DNA of 64,000 nucleotides from Ensifer adhaerens (GTDB lineage: Bacteria > Pseudomonadota > Alphaproteobacteria > Rhizobiales > Rhizobiaceae). Location: contig NZ_JABEKT010000006.1 of NCBI RefSeq assembly GCF_013283195.1, positions 62,001-126,000 of the forward strand, read 5' to 3'. The notes beneath the pieces are model-generated. The model had not been told where the DNA came from. It saw only the letters and a list, made by a program, of their open reading frames with translations, and did not search any database. Below are positions 1 to 8,714 of the stretch, piece by piece (position 1 is the stretch's first letter; every line of letters begins with the position of its first letter). The translations under genes and the position numbers were made by a program.

Positions 1-2187
1 CGGAAGATCGAGCGCCTGGAGCAGAGGTTGCCTGTCGGCGTCGACGTTCACCTCGTGTCCGACCAGCCGCTCGTGGTCGAAGAGGCGGTCTCCGGCTTCA
101 CGCAGGCGCTGTTCGAAGCGGTGATCATCGTTCTTGCCGTCAGCTTCGTCAGCCTTGGCATGCGCGCCGGCCTGGTCGTGGCGCTTTCCATTCCGCTGAC
201 GCTGGCGATCACCTTCGTTTTCATGTCCTATTGGGGCATCTCGCTGCAGCGCGTTTCGCTCGGTGCGCTGATCATCGCCCTCGGCCTGCTGGTCGACGAT
301 GCGATGATTGCGGTGGAAATGATGGTAGCGCGGCTGGAGGTCGGCGATTCGCTGCGCAAGGCGGCGACCTACGTCTACACTTCGACAGCCTTTCCGATGT
401 TGACGGGCACGCTCGTTACCGTTGCCGGTTTCATCCCGATCGGCCTCAACAACAGCGCGGCCGGCGAATTCACCTTCACCTTGTTCGTCGTCATCGCCAT
501 TTCTCTGCTCGTCTCGTGGATCGTTGCGGTGATCTTCGCGCCGCTTCTGGGCGTCACCATCCTGCCGAAGACGATGAAGCAGCATGCCGGAGAAAAAGGC
601 CGGATCGGGCGGCTGTTTTCCAGGCTTCTCGATCTCTGCATGCACTGGCGCTGGACCACGATCATCGCCACCGTCGCCGTCTTCTGCCTTTCGGTCTTCG
701 GCATGGGTTTCGTCCAACAGCAGTTCTTTCCCTCATCCGACCGGCCTGAGATCATCGTCGATTGGTCGCTGCCGCAGAATTCCTCGATCGAGGAAACCAA
801 CGCACAGATGGCGAAGTTCGAGAAAGAGAAGCTTGCCGGCAACCCGGATGTGTTGCGCTGGTCGAGCTATGTCGGCGAGGGGGCTGTGCGCTTCGTCCTA
901 TCCTTCGACGTTCAGCCGCCGCACCCCTCCTTCGGCCAGATGATCATCGTCACCAAGGGGCTCGACGTCCGCGACAAGGTGCGCGCCGACTTGCAAGCCT
1001 ATCTCAAGCAGACATTCCCGGGAACGGACGCTTACGTGAAGTTGCTCGACATCGGCCCGCCGGTCGGTCGGCCGATCCAGTATCGCGTCAGCGGGCCCGA
1101 TATCGAACAGGTGCGTAAGCATGCGCTCGATCTCAGCGCCGTGCTCGGCCGCAACCCGCAACTGGGCGAGATCGTTTTCGACTGGAACGAGCCGGCGCGC
1201 ATGATCAAGGTCGACGTGCTGCAGGACAAGGCGCGCCAGCTCGGCGTGACCTCGCAGGATATCGCGAATGCCCTCAACGGCATTGTCGGGGGAACGACAG
1301 TCACACAGGTGCGCGACGACATCTACCTGATCGACGTGATCGGCCGGGCGCGCGACTCCGAGCGGCAATCGATCGAAACGCTGCGCGATCTCCAGCTTCC
1401 CGGCGCCAACGGCAATTCCGTGCCCTTGGCGGCTGTTGCCAACTTCCGCTACGAAATGGAGCAGCCGGTCGTCTGGCGCCGTTCGCGCCTGCCGACGATC
1501 ACGGTCAAGGCGGCGATCAACGGTACGGCACAGCCCTCGACGGTTTCGGCGCAGCTGGAAAAGGACGTGGCGGCGTTTGGCGCCGGGCTTCCGGACGGTT
1601 ACAGGATCGAGATCGGCGGCACCATTGAGGAAAGCGCCAAGAGCCAGGCACCGATCGTCGCCGTCGTGCCCCTGATGCTGTTTGTGATGGCGACGATCCT
1701 GATGATCCAGCTGCAGAGCTTCTCGCGACTGTTCCTGGTCTTTGCCGTGGCGCCACTGGCGCTGATCGGCGTCGTCGCGGCGCTGCTTCCAAGCGGCGCA
1801 CCGCTCGGCTTTGTCGCGATCCTTGGCGTGCTGGCGCTGATCGGCATTCTCATCCGCAACTCGGTCATCCTCGTCGTGCAGATCGAGGATCTGCGCAAGG
1901 AGGGGGTGGCCGCCTGGGATGCGGTGCGCGAGGCGACCGAGCATCGCATGCGGCCGATCATGCTGACGGCCGCAGCCGCAAGCCTCGGGCTGATCCCGAT
2001 CGCGCGGGAAATCTTCTGGGGGCCGATGGCCTATGCGATGATGGGCGGCATCATTGTCGGAACGGTGCTGACGCTCCTGTTCCTGCCGGCGCTTTATCTC
2101 GCCTGGTTCCGTATCAAGCCACCGGCAGAAGATGGCGGTGCAGATGGAGAGACGACGCGAAGCGATGGCGAGGCGGTGCCGGTCTAG
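1..2187 (+). CDS. RND efflux transporter permease, 3' part (5' end outside window)
   Basis: The reading frame is open from the first base, so this is the C-terminal 728 residues of a protein that normally has about 1,030-1,050; the N-terminal membrane segment and part of the first porter domain are missing. The visible part has the usual RND order: a membrane block with the 'GLLVDDAMIAVE' segment typical of proton-relay helix 4, a second periplasmic porter domain (about residues 235-545), and five or six C-terminal helices ending in a short hydrophilic tail. Such inner-membrane pumps work with a periplasmic adaptor and outer-membrane channel, which must lie upstream. The substrate cannot be told; it belongs to the AcrB/HAE-like group. 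It ends 37 bp from the convergent cysQ. Confidence 0.9.
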   Translation, partial: RKIERLEQRLPVGVDVHLVSDQPLVVEEAVSGFTQALFEAVIIVLAVSFVSLGMRAGLVVALSIPLTLAITFVFMSYWGISLQRVSLGALIIALGLLVDDAMIAVEMMVARLEVGDSLRKAATYVYTSTAFPMLTGTLVTVAGFIPIGLNNSAAGEFTFTLFVVIAISLLVSWIVAVIFAPLLGVTILPKTMKQHAGEKGRIGRLFSRLLDLCMHWRWTTIIATVAVFCLSVFGMGFVQQQFFPSSDRPEIIVDWSLPQNSSIEETNAQMAKFEKEKLAGNPDVLRWSSYVGEGAVRFVLSFDVQPPHPSFGQMIIVTKGLDVRDKVRADLQAYLKQTFPGTDAYVKLLDIGPPVGRPIQYRVSGPDIEQVRKHALDLSAVLGRNPQLGEIVFDWNEPARMIKVDVLQDKARQLGVTSQDIANALNGIVGGTTVTQVRDDIYLIDVIGRARDSERQSIETLRDLQLPGANGNSVPLAAVANFRYEMEQPVVWRRSRLPTITVKAAINGTAQPSTVSAQLEKDVAAFGAGLPDGYRIEIGGTIEESAKSQAPIVAVVPLMLFVMATILMIQLQSFSRLFLVFAVAPLALIGVVAALLPSGAPLGFVAILGVLALIGILIRNSVILVVQIEDLRKEGVAAWDAVREATEHRMRPIMLTAAAASLGLIPIAREIFWGPMAYAMMGGIIVGTVLTLLFLPALYLAWFRIKPPAEDGGADGETTRSDGEAVPV

Positions 2188-2224
2188 CGTTCCGACCCCG
2201 CCATGATGCCCACCGGCGTTGATC

Positions 2225-3001
2225 TCAGACCTTGCCGCGCGAGACGAACCAGGGGTTGGCGAAATCGCTGTCGTTCTTCTGGTTGCGCTTGCCGTAGGTG
2301 AGGGGCGTGCCTTCCATCGTCAGCGTTTCGCCGCCTGCCGCGCGCAGGATGGCATCGCCGGCGGCCGTGTCCCATTCCATCGTGCGGCTGAAGCGCGGGT
2401 AGACGTCGGCAACCCCTTCGGCCAGCAGGCAGAACTTGAGCGACGAGCCGACGGCCTCGTAGTCGGTGATCCCATGTTCGGCGAGATAGGCGACGGTCTC
2501 GGTGCTGTTGTGCGAGCGGCTCGCCAGCGCCACCAGCCGGTCGCCGCGGATTCGACAGCCGATCACGGTTTCCGGCTCGACCAGAAATGTCTCGGAGACC
2601 ACCGATTTCAGCGCTTTGCCACCGCTCGCGGCGTAGAGGATGCCGAGCGCTGGCGCGTAGACGACGCCAGCAACCGGCGCGCCGTTTTCGATCAGCGCGA
2701 TGTTGACGGTGAAGTCGTTGTGGCGACCGATGAATTCCTTGGTGCCGTCGAGTGGATCGACCAGGAAGAACGACTTGCCCGCGATTTCGGGGATCGAACC
2801 GGCAGCCACCGATTCCTCGGCGACGACAGGAATATCAGGAAAGGCGGCCGCGAGATCGGCCAGGATGATGCGCTCCGCACATTCGTCGGCATCCGTCACC
2901 GGCGAACAGTCGGGCTTGTAAAGCACCTCCGGGCCGGAGTGGTAGATGTCGAGAATGGCGCGCCCGGCGGCAATCGCGGATTTTTTGAGAATGTCGAGCA
3001 T
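2225..3001 (-). CDS. cysQ: 3'(2'),5'-bisphosphate nucleotidase CysQ
   Basis: A 258-residue member of the inositol-monophosphatase fold. The metal-binding signature DPLDGTKEF and the second motif around 'EWDTAAGDAIL' are both present, and the DGTKEF form is the one found in CysQ. The enzyme removes the 3'-phosphate of PAP (adenosine 3',5'-bisphosphate) formed during sulfate assimilation. I chose ATG at 3001 (MLDILKKSAI) because homology begins there; an in-frame ATG at 3034 would add 11 residues, and the still longer frame reaches into the divergent sox leader and is unlikely. It is transcribed convergently with the RND gene and divergently from soxB. Confidence 0.9.
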   Translation of the reverse strand: MLDILKKSAIAAGRAILDIYHSGPEVLYKPDCSPVTDADECAERIILADLAAAFPDIPVVAEESVAAGSIPEIAGKSFFLVDPLDGTKEFIGRHNDFTVNIALIENGAPVAGVVYAPALGILYAASGGKALKSVVSETFLVEPETVIGCRIRGDRLVALASRSHNSTETVAYLAEHGITDYEAVGSSLKFCLLAEGVADVYPRFSRTMEWDTAAGDAILRAAGGETLTMEGTPLTYGKRNQKNDSDFANPWFVSRGKV

Positions 3002-3062
3002 TGCTTGTCGTCTTTCAGGACTTTCTCGCGCCATAGCACACTCCGCGGCTGAAGTTGCCCAT

Positions 3063-3135
3063 AGTTTTCGACGGTTCGCGCGAAATGTCCTCTCCCAGGC
3101 GCGTGTGCGAAAAGTTTTCGGCGGTTGCGGCAAAA
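3063..3135. repeat. Imperfect direct repeat in the cysQ/soxB divergent promoter region
   Basis: Two copies of AGTTTTCG-(A/G)-CGGTT followed by a short GC-rich stretch and an A-run, at 3063-3085 and 3113-3135, lie exactly 50 bp apart between the divergent cysQ and soxB genes. The rest of the 228-bp gap shows no gene. This may be a paired regulator site for the sox operon, but there is no known consensus that I can match. Confidence 0.4.
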
Positions 3136-3229
3136 GGCCGGCTTGATTTTTGCGACCGCGAGAAGCTTGCATCTTTGCTCCTCGCGCCGGCTGTGCAAAT
3201 GTGCCGACGCAACTGAACTGGATGCCTTC

Positions 3230-4480
3230 ATGCGTTATTCCGCATTCTCGATCGTCAGGAACGCCCTTTCCGGAAACCTGAACTGGAAGCCGCAATGGCG
3301 GCAGCCGCAGCCGAAATCCCATTATGACGTGATCATTGTCGGCGGCGGCGGCCATGGCCTTGCGACCGCCTACTATCTCGCCAAGGAATTCGGCGTGAAG
3401 AACGTCGCGGTGCTTGAGAAGGGTTATCTCGGATCGGGCAATGTCGGCCGCAACACCACGATCGTGCGCTCCAACTACATGCTGCCCGGCAACGAGCCGT
3501 TCTACGAGTTTTCGATGAAGCTCTGGGAAGGGCTGGAGCAGGACCTGAACTACAACGTCATGCTCTCACAGCGCGGCGTGATCATGCTCTACCACAGCGA
3601 CGGCCAGCGCGACGCCTATGTCAGGCGCGGCAATGCGATGTGGATGGAAGGCGTGTCCGCCGAGCTGATCGAGCGCGAACAGCTGAAGAAGATGATCCCC
3701 TTCCTCAATTACGACCATGCGCGCTACCCGATCCTCGGCGGCCTTCTGCAGCGCCGCGCCGGCACGGCCCGCCATGATGCCGTCGCTTGGGGTTATGCCC
3801 GCGGCGCCGACCAGCACGGCGTCGATATCATCGAACATTGCGAAGTCACCGGCATTCGCCGCGAAAACGGCGTCGTTACCGGCGTCGAAACGTCGAAGGG
3901 TTTCATCGGCTGCGGCAAGCTGGCGCTGGCGGCTGCCGGCAATTCTTCGCGGGTCGGCGAGATGGCGGACCTGAAGCTGCCGCTTGAAAGCCACGTGCTG
4001 CAGGCCTTCGTGACCGAGGGGCTGAAGCCCTGCATCGATCACGTCATCGTCTATGGCGGCGGGCATTTCTACATCTCGCAGTCGGACAAGGGCGGGCTGG
4101 TCTTCGGCGCGGAGATCGACGGCTACTCGTCCTATGCCCAGCGCGGCAACCTGGCGACTGCCGAACATGTGATGGAGGAGGGGGTATCGATGATCCCTGG
4201 CCTGTCGCGTGTCCGGGTGCTGCGCGCCTGGGGCGGCGTCATGGACATGAGCATGGATGGCTCGCCGATCATCGACCGCACCTCGATCGACAACCTCTAC
4301 CTCAATTGCGGCTGGTGCTATGGCGGCTTCAAGGCGACGCCGGCGTCCGGCTATTGTTTCGCGCATCTGATTGCCAGGAACGACACCCATCCGGTGGCGC
4401 GCGCCCTGCGGCTCGATCGTTTCGCGCGCGGCTACGCGGTCGACGAGGCCGGTGCCGGCCCTCAGCCGAACCTTCACTAG
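3230..4480 (+). CDS. soxB: Sarcosine oxidase beta subunit
   Basis: A 416-residue flavoprotein, the usual length for SoxB. After a short leader it has the FAD-binding Rossmann motif 'DVIIVGGGGHGLATAY' (about residues 27-42). The segment 'QRRAGTARHDAVAWG' contains the histidine that carries covalently bound FMN in the heterotetrameric enzyme. With SoxA, SoxD and SoxG it oxidatively demethylates sarcosine to glycine, passing the one-carbon unit to tetrahydrofolate and electrons to oxygen. The start is ATG 3230 (MRYSAFSIVRNALSGN), which matches the conserved N-terminus; the upstream in-frame codons look non-coding. First gene of the soxBDAG operon; soxD follows after 81 bp. Confidence 0.95.
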   Translation: MRYSAFSIVRNALSGNLNWKPQWRQPQPKSHYDVIIVGGGGHGLATAYYLAKEFGVKNVAVLEKGYLGSGNVGRNTTIVRSNYMLPGNEPFYEFSMKLWEGLEQDLNYNVMLSQRGVIMLYHSDGQRDAYVRRGNAMWMEGVSAELIEREQLKKMIPFLNYDHARYPILGGLLQRRAGTARHDAVAWGYARGADQHGVDIIEHCEVTGIRRENGVVTGVETSKGFIGCGKLALAAAGNSSRVGEMADLKLPLESHVLQAFVTEGLKPCIDHVIVYGGGHFYISQSDKGGLVFGAEIDGYSSYAQRGNLATAEHVMEEGVSMIPGLSRVRVLRAWGGVMDMSMDGSPIIDRTSIDNLYLNCGWCYGGFKATPASGYCFAHLIARNDTHPVARALRLDRFARGYAVDEAGAGPQPNLH

Positions 4481-4561
4481 AGCGGCGTCTGTCGGGTGGC
4501 GACCATCCGGCAGTCCGGGAATATGAGCGAGCCGCGTTGAGGCTCCAGGATACGGAAGACA

Positions 4562-4840
4562 ATGGCAAGCCTGATCACCTGTCCCCATTGCGGGGTCCGC
4601 CCGAAGGAAGAGTTCGCAATCCGCGGCGACGCGTCGCTCGTTCGACCGGCGCCCTCGGCATCGGATGAAGCCTGGCATGACTATGTCTATGTCCGCGCCA
4701 ATCCCCGGGGCCGGACGGTCGAGCATTGGCATCACGTTGCCGGCTGTCGCCGTTTCCTTGTTGTCGAGCGCGATACCGTCACTCACGAGGTCTATTCGGT
4801 TGTCGATGGTGCTGCCGCGGCGAGGGAGGCACAGCGATGA
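4562..4840 (+). CDS. soxD: Sarcosine oxidase delta subunit
   Basis: A 92-residue protein of normal SoxD length. It has a zinc-binding arrangement: CPHCG near the N-terminus and 'HWHHVAGCRRF' near residue 60, matching the Zn site of the delta subunit of heterotetrameric sarcosine oxidase. It is a structural subunit that contacts SoxA. Its stop codon overlaps the soxA start in an ATGA, which indicates translational coupling. Confidence 0.95.
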   Translation: MASLITCPHCGVRPKEEFAIRGDASLVRPAPSASDEAWHDYVYVRANPRGRTVEHWHHVAGCRRFLVVERDTVTHEVYSVVDGAAAAREAQR

Positions 4841-7806
4841 CCGCCTATCGCCTGTCCTCCGGCGGCCTTGTCGATCGCAGCAAGGTCTTGAGCTTCACCT
4901 TCGACGGACGGCCGCTGCGCGGATTTGCCGGCGATACGCTTGCCTCCGCACTCCTTGCCAACGACCAGCTGCTGGTCGGCCGCAGCTTCAAGTACCACCG
5001 GCCGCGCGGCATCGTCAGCGCCGGGCCGTCGGAACCGAATGCGCTCGTAACCCTCGGTTCGGGCGCCCGCAGCGATCCGAACACCAAGGCGACGGTCGCC
5101 GAGCTTTATGCCGGTCTGACGGCGAAGAGCCAGAACCGCTGGCCCTCGCTCGGTTTCGATGTCGGCGCGGTCAACGGCCTGCTTTCGCCGTTTCTTGGCG
5201 CCGGCTTCTACTACAAGACCTTCATGTGGCCGAAGCAGCTTTGGGAAAAGCTTTATGAGCCGGTGATCCGGCGGGCAGCCGGTCTCGGGCGGGCCGTGCT
5301 CGAACGCGACCCGGAGAGCTACGAAAAGTCCTGGGCCTTTTGCGATCTGCTCATCGTCGGCGGCGGCCCCGCGGGGTTGATGGCTGCCCTGATCGCCGGC
5401 CGCGCCGGTCTTCGCGTCATCCTTGCCGACGAGGATTTTCGTCTGGGCGGATCGCTTCTGTCGGAAACGGAAACGGTTGACGGTTCGCCCGCATCGGCCT
5501 TTGCCGAGCGGGTCGTCGCCGAATTGCAGTCTCTCGACAACGTCACGCTTCTGTCGCGAACCACTGTCTTCGGCTGGTATGACGACAATGTCTTCGGTGC
5601 CGTCGAGCGGGTGCAGAAACATGTCGCCGACCCCTCGGCCAAGCTGCCCACCGAACGCGTCTGGCGCATTGCGGCCAAACGCGCCTTGCTGGCGACCGGC
5701 GCCGAAGAGCGACCGCTGGTGTTCGGAGGCAACGACCGTCCCGGCGTCATGATGGCCGGCGCCGTTTCGACTTACGCTGAGCGCTATGGCGTTTCCGCCG
5801 GCAAATCGGTGGCGATCTTCACCAGCGGCAGCAGCGGTTATCGCACAGCGCGTGGCCTGTCGGCTAAAGGGGTGACGATCTCGGCGATCGTCGACAGCCG
5901 TGCGGATGCGAGCGACGCGGCGCCCGATGGCGTGCGGGTGATCCGTTCCGGCGCGGTCGTCGACACCAAGGGCCGGCAGCGGTTGTCCGGCATTGTCGTC
6001 GAGCGCTCCGGTTTCGAGGAACTGATTGGCTGCGATGCGCTCGGCATGTCCGGTGGCTGGAGCCCGGTCATTCATCTCGCTTGTCAGCGCGGTGCCCGGC
6101 CGGTGTGGTCGGAGGAGCTGAAGGCATTCTCAGCGCCGAATGTCGGCAACGGCCTTCGTATCGTCGGATCCGCCAATGGTGTCTATACGCTTTCCGGCTG
6201 CCTGCGCGACGGCGTCGAGAAGGCGACGGCGATTGCCACCGAGCTGGGCTTCAACGCCGCAGCAGCACCTGTGCCGGTGACGGAGACGGAGACCGAGACC
6301 GAGGGAGAGCCTTCCTTCGCAGCCCTCTGGTATGTGCCGGGCGCCAGGTCGAAAGCCTTCGTCGATTTCCAGAACGATGTGCATGCCAGGGATCTCGGCC
6401 TCGCGCTGCGCGAAGGTTTTGGCCATGTGGAGCATGCCAAGCGCTACACAACCAGCGGCATGGCGACCGACCAGGGCAAGCTTTCCAACATCAATGCTGT
6501 CGGCATTCTCGCCGGTATGCGCGGTGTGAGCCCGGCCGAGGTCGGCACGACGACGTTCCGGCCGTTCTATACGCCGGTCTCCTTCGGCGCTCTTGCGGGC
6601 ACATCCCGTGACGGCCATGCGACACCAACCCGCAAATCGCCCCTGCATGAATGGGCGAGGAAGAATGGCGCGACCTTCGTCGATTCCGGCCTGTGGTTCC
6701 GCTCGGCCTGGTTCCCGCGCGCCGGCGAAAAGACCTGGCGGGAAAGCGTCGACCGGGAGGTGCTCAATGTGCGCGCCAATGTCGGGCTCTGCGATGTGTC
6801 GACGCTCGGCAAGATCGAAGTTTTCGGGGCGGATGCGGCGGAGTTTCTCAACCGGCTCTACTGCAATCCCATGCTCAAGCTGCCGGTTGGCAAGGCCCGC
6901 TACGGACTTATGCTGCGCGAGGACGGCTTCGTCTTCGACGACGGCACCGTGAGCCGATTTGCGGAAGACCATTTCTTCGTGACGACGACCACCGCCATGG
7001 CCGGCGCCGTCATGTCCCATATGGACTATTGCGCGCAGGTGCTGTGGCCCGATCTCAAGGTCCGGTTCTGCTCGGTGAGCGATCAATGGGCGCAGATGGC
7101 GATTGCCGGACCGAAGGCGCGTGACGTGCTGCAGCAACTGATCGACGAGGACATCTCGGAAGCGGTTTTCCCGTTCTTGGCGGCGCGTTCAATGGTGCTT
7201 CGCGGCGGCATCAATGCCCGGTTGTTCCGCATCTCGTTTTCCGGCGAACTCGCCTTCGAGCTGGCCGTTCCCGCCGGTTATGGCGAGGCGGTGGCCGAGC
7301 AGATCATGGAGGCGGGGCGGGCGCATGATATCTGCGCCTACGGCGTCGAGGCGCTGAACGTTCTTCGGCTCGAAAAAGGACTTCTGACCCATGCGGAATT
7401 CGACGGCCGGGTGACGCCCGACGATGCCGGGCTCGGGCGCATGTTTTCCGCGCAGAAACACGATTTCATCGGCAAGCACCTGTCGGCGCGCTACGGCCTG
7501 ACAGCAGCAGACCGCATGCAGCTTGTCGGTCTGAAGCCTGTCGATAAAGACAAGGACATGCGTGCCGGCGCTCATCTTCTCAAGGAAGGCATGAAGCCGT
7601 CGACGCTCAACGATCAGGGCTGGGTCAGCTCCGCCGGCTACTCGCCGGTGCTGGGGCAGCACATCGCGCTTGCCTTCCTCAAGTCCGGGCGCGAGCGCTA
7701 CGGCGAAAAGATCGTCGTCTGGGACAAATTGCGCGATCACGAGGTCGTCGCCGAGGTCTGCGATCCGGTGTTCGTCGATCCCGAAAACAAGAAGCTGAAA
7801 GCCTGA
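4837..7806 (+). CDS. soxA: Sarcosine oxidase alpha subunit
   Basis: A 989-residue subunit. The N-terminal ~100 residues resemble a ferredoxin-like fold that keeps the 'SFKYHRPRG' segment. A dinucleotide-binding motif 'LLIVGGGPAGLM' is at about residues 161-172 and binds NAD+ in the known structure. The C-terminal ~400 residues are a GcvT-like (aminomethyltransferase) folate-binding domain. It builds the channelled active site where the methyl-derived iminium meets tetrahydrofolate. The start is ATG 4837, overlapping soxD by 4 bp; the longer upstream frame is only soxD read out of frame. A Glu/Thr-rich linker around residue 487 ('TETETETEGE') separates the two halves. Confidence 0.96.
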   Translation: MTAYRLSSGGLVDRSKVLSFTFDGRPLRGFAGDTLASALLANDQLLVGRSFKYHRPRGIVSAGPSEPNALVTLGSGARSDPNTKATVAELYAGLTAKSQNRWPSLGFDVGAVNGLLSPFLGAGFYYKTFMWPKQLWEKLYEPVIRRAAGLGRAVLERDPESYEKSWAFCDLLIVGGGPAGLMAALIAGRAGLRVILADEDFRLGGSLLSETETVDGSPASAFAERVVAELQSLDNVTLLSRTTVFGWYDDNVFGAVERVQKHVADPSAKLPTERVWRIAAKRALLATGAEERPLVFGGNDRPGVMMAGAVSTYAERYGVSAGKSVAIFTSGSSGYRTARGLSAKGVTISAIVDSRADASDAAPDGVRVIRSGAVVDTKGRQRLSGIVVERSGFEELIGCDALGMSGGWSPVIHLACQRGARPVWSEELKAFSAPNVGNGLRIVGSANGVYTLSGCLRDGVEKATAIATELGFNAAAAPVPVTETETETEGEPSFAALWYVPGARSKAFVDFQNDVHARDLGLALREGFGHVEHAKRYTTSGMATDQGKLSNINAVGILAGMRGVSPAEVGTTTFRPFYTPVSFGALAGTSRDGHATPTRKSPLHEWARKNGATFVDSGLWFRSAWFPRAGEKTWRESVDREVLNVRANVGLCDVSTLGKIEVFGADAAEFLNRLYCNPMLKLPVGKARYGLMLREDGFVFDDGTVSRFAEDHFFVTTTTAMAGAVMSHMDYCAQVLWPDLKVRFCSVSDQWAQMAIAGPKARDVLQQLIDEDISEAVFPFLAARSMVLRGGINARLFRISFSGELAFELAVPAGYGEAVAEQIMEAGRAHDICAYGVEALNVLRLEKGLLTHAEFDGRVTPDDAGLGRMFSAQKHDFIGKHLSARYGLTAADRMQLVGLKPVDKDKDMRAGAHLLKEGMKPSTLNDQGWVSSAGYSPVLGQHIALAFLKSGRERYGEKIVVWDKLRDHEVVAEVCDPVFVDPENKKLKA

Positions 7807-7816
7807 GGAGGCGCTG

Positions 7817-8371
7817 ATGGTTCGCGATTACAACAACCGCCACGCGCTCGACCAGAAGCTGCGCGGTGCACCGAAGCCCGCGCATGCGGATCACCTCGAA
7901 GTCGGCCATTGGCAGGCGATTGCTACGGTGCTCGCCCATGTCGGGCTGGACGCGGCGGTGGAGCGGGCGCTTTCGTCGACGCCTGACCTGTCGCTGCGTT
8001 ATTGCGGGCCGGGCGAGTGGCTGGTGGTGTCCGGCGTCGACACGCCTGTCGGGCTCATGCGCCGTCTCGACATGCTGTGCGGCACGCAGGCGCATGTGGT
8101 CGACCACAGCGACGGCCGCGTTCTCATGCGCCTTTCCGGGCCGTCGGCGCGGCAGATCCTTGCCAAGGGCATTGGCGTTGATCTTCACCCTGCGGCCTTC
8201 GTGCTCTGCGGCAGCACCAACGTGCTGTGTGGCCATATTGCCATCAACCTGGCGCGCACCGGTGAGGATGTCTTCGAGCTGATCGTTTCGCGCAGCTTTG
8301 CCGAATCGTTGTTCGAGGACCTGATGACGATGGGTCGTCCGTTCGATCTTTCGGCTGCTTTCTCCGAATAG
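7817..8371 (+). CDS. soxG: Sarcosine oxidase gamma subunit
   Basis: A 184-residue SoxG-family protein, the small gamma subunit of the tetrameric enzyme, structurally related to a piece of the GcvT fold. A GAGGAG ribosome-binding site sits just before the ATG, and the gap to soxA is 10 bp, so it completes the soxBDAG operon. Family features seen are a central 'GPGEWLVVSG' loop and 'DHSDGRVLMRLSGP'. A 13-bp-stem hairpin starts directly after its stop codon. Confidence 0.92.
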   Translation: MVRDYNNRHALDQKLRGAPKPAHADHLEVGHWQAIATVLAHVGLDAAVERALSSTPDLSLRYCGPGEWLVVSGVDTPVGLMRRLDMLCGTQAHVVDHSDGRVLMRLSGPSARQILAKGIGVDLHPAAFVLCGSTNVLCGHIAINLARTGEDVFELIVSRSFAESLFEDLMTMGRPFDLSAAFSE

Positions 8372-8372
8372 C

Positions 8373-8411
8373 GCCCAGGACCGAAGTTCGATTCGGTTTT
8401 CGGTCCTGGGC
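8373..8411 (+). terminator. Hairpin after soxG, possible transcription end
   Basis: A perfect 13-bp inverted repeat (GCCCAGGACCGAA at 8373-8385, complement at 8399-8411) with a 13-nt loop begins 2 bp after the soxG stop. There is only a short TTTT about 6 bp downstream, so it is a weak intrinsic terminator or an mRNA 3'-end stabiliser. Confidence 0.5.
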
Positions 8412-8440
8412 ACCGCGTTTTAGATCTGCGAGCGACCTTT

Positions 8441-8527
8441 GCACGTCCGGACGGACGTGCGGCGCTCTAAAAACAAATGCGGCATCGTATGCCGCATTTG
8501 GGTCGCCGATCCGCCAGCGGATGGCGG
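8441..8527. repeat. Three further palindromes in the soxG-demethylase gap
   Basis: Within the 343-bp gap 8372-8714 three more inverted repeats follow the terminator-like hairpin: GCACGTCC/GGACGTGC at 8441-8460 (loop 4), CAAATGCGGCA/TGCCGCATTTG at 8474-8500 (perfect 11-bp arms, loop 5), and CCGCCA/TGGCGG at about 8511-8527. No gene is visible in the gap; the rest (8530-8714) should hold the promoter of the following demethylase gene, but I cannot assign -35/-10 boxes. Confidence 0.55.
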
Positions 8528-8714
8528 AAACGGACAAGCGTCCTTCGCAGCCACGTCTTTATCGCAGCCGTCTTTCTGACTAGGCTTCTGCGTGTTCGCC
8601 ACTTGCCGTTCCAGTACAGGAGCGGACCTCGGCGGACGGCAGTCGTGCCTGATCCTTTTCCCTTGAAAACTGAGCCGCGTACCACCCGGATGCGCGGGAA
8701 AGCGGAGTGCGCGC

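Noticed and set aside
28-30. TTG at position 28 as start of the first gene
   Set aside because: The frame is open to base 1 and the family needs about 300 more N-terminal residues, so the gene is cut by the window edge.
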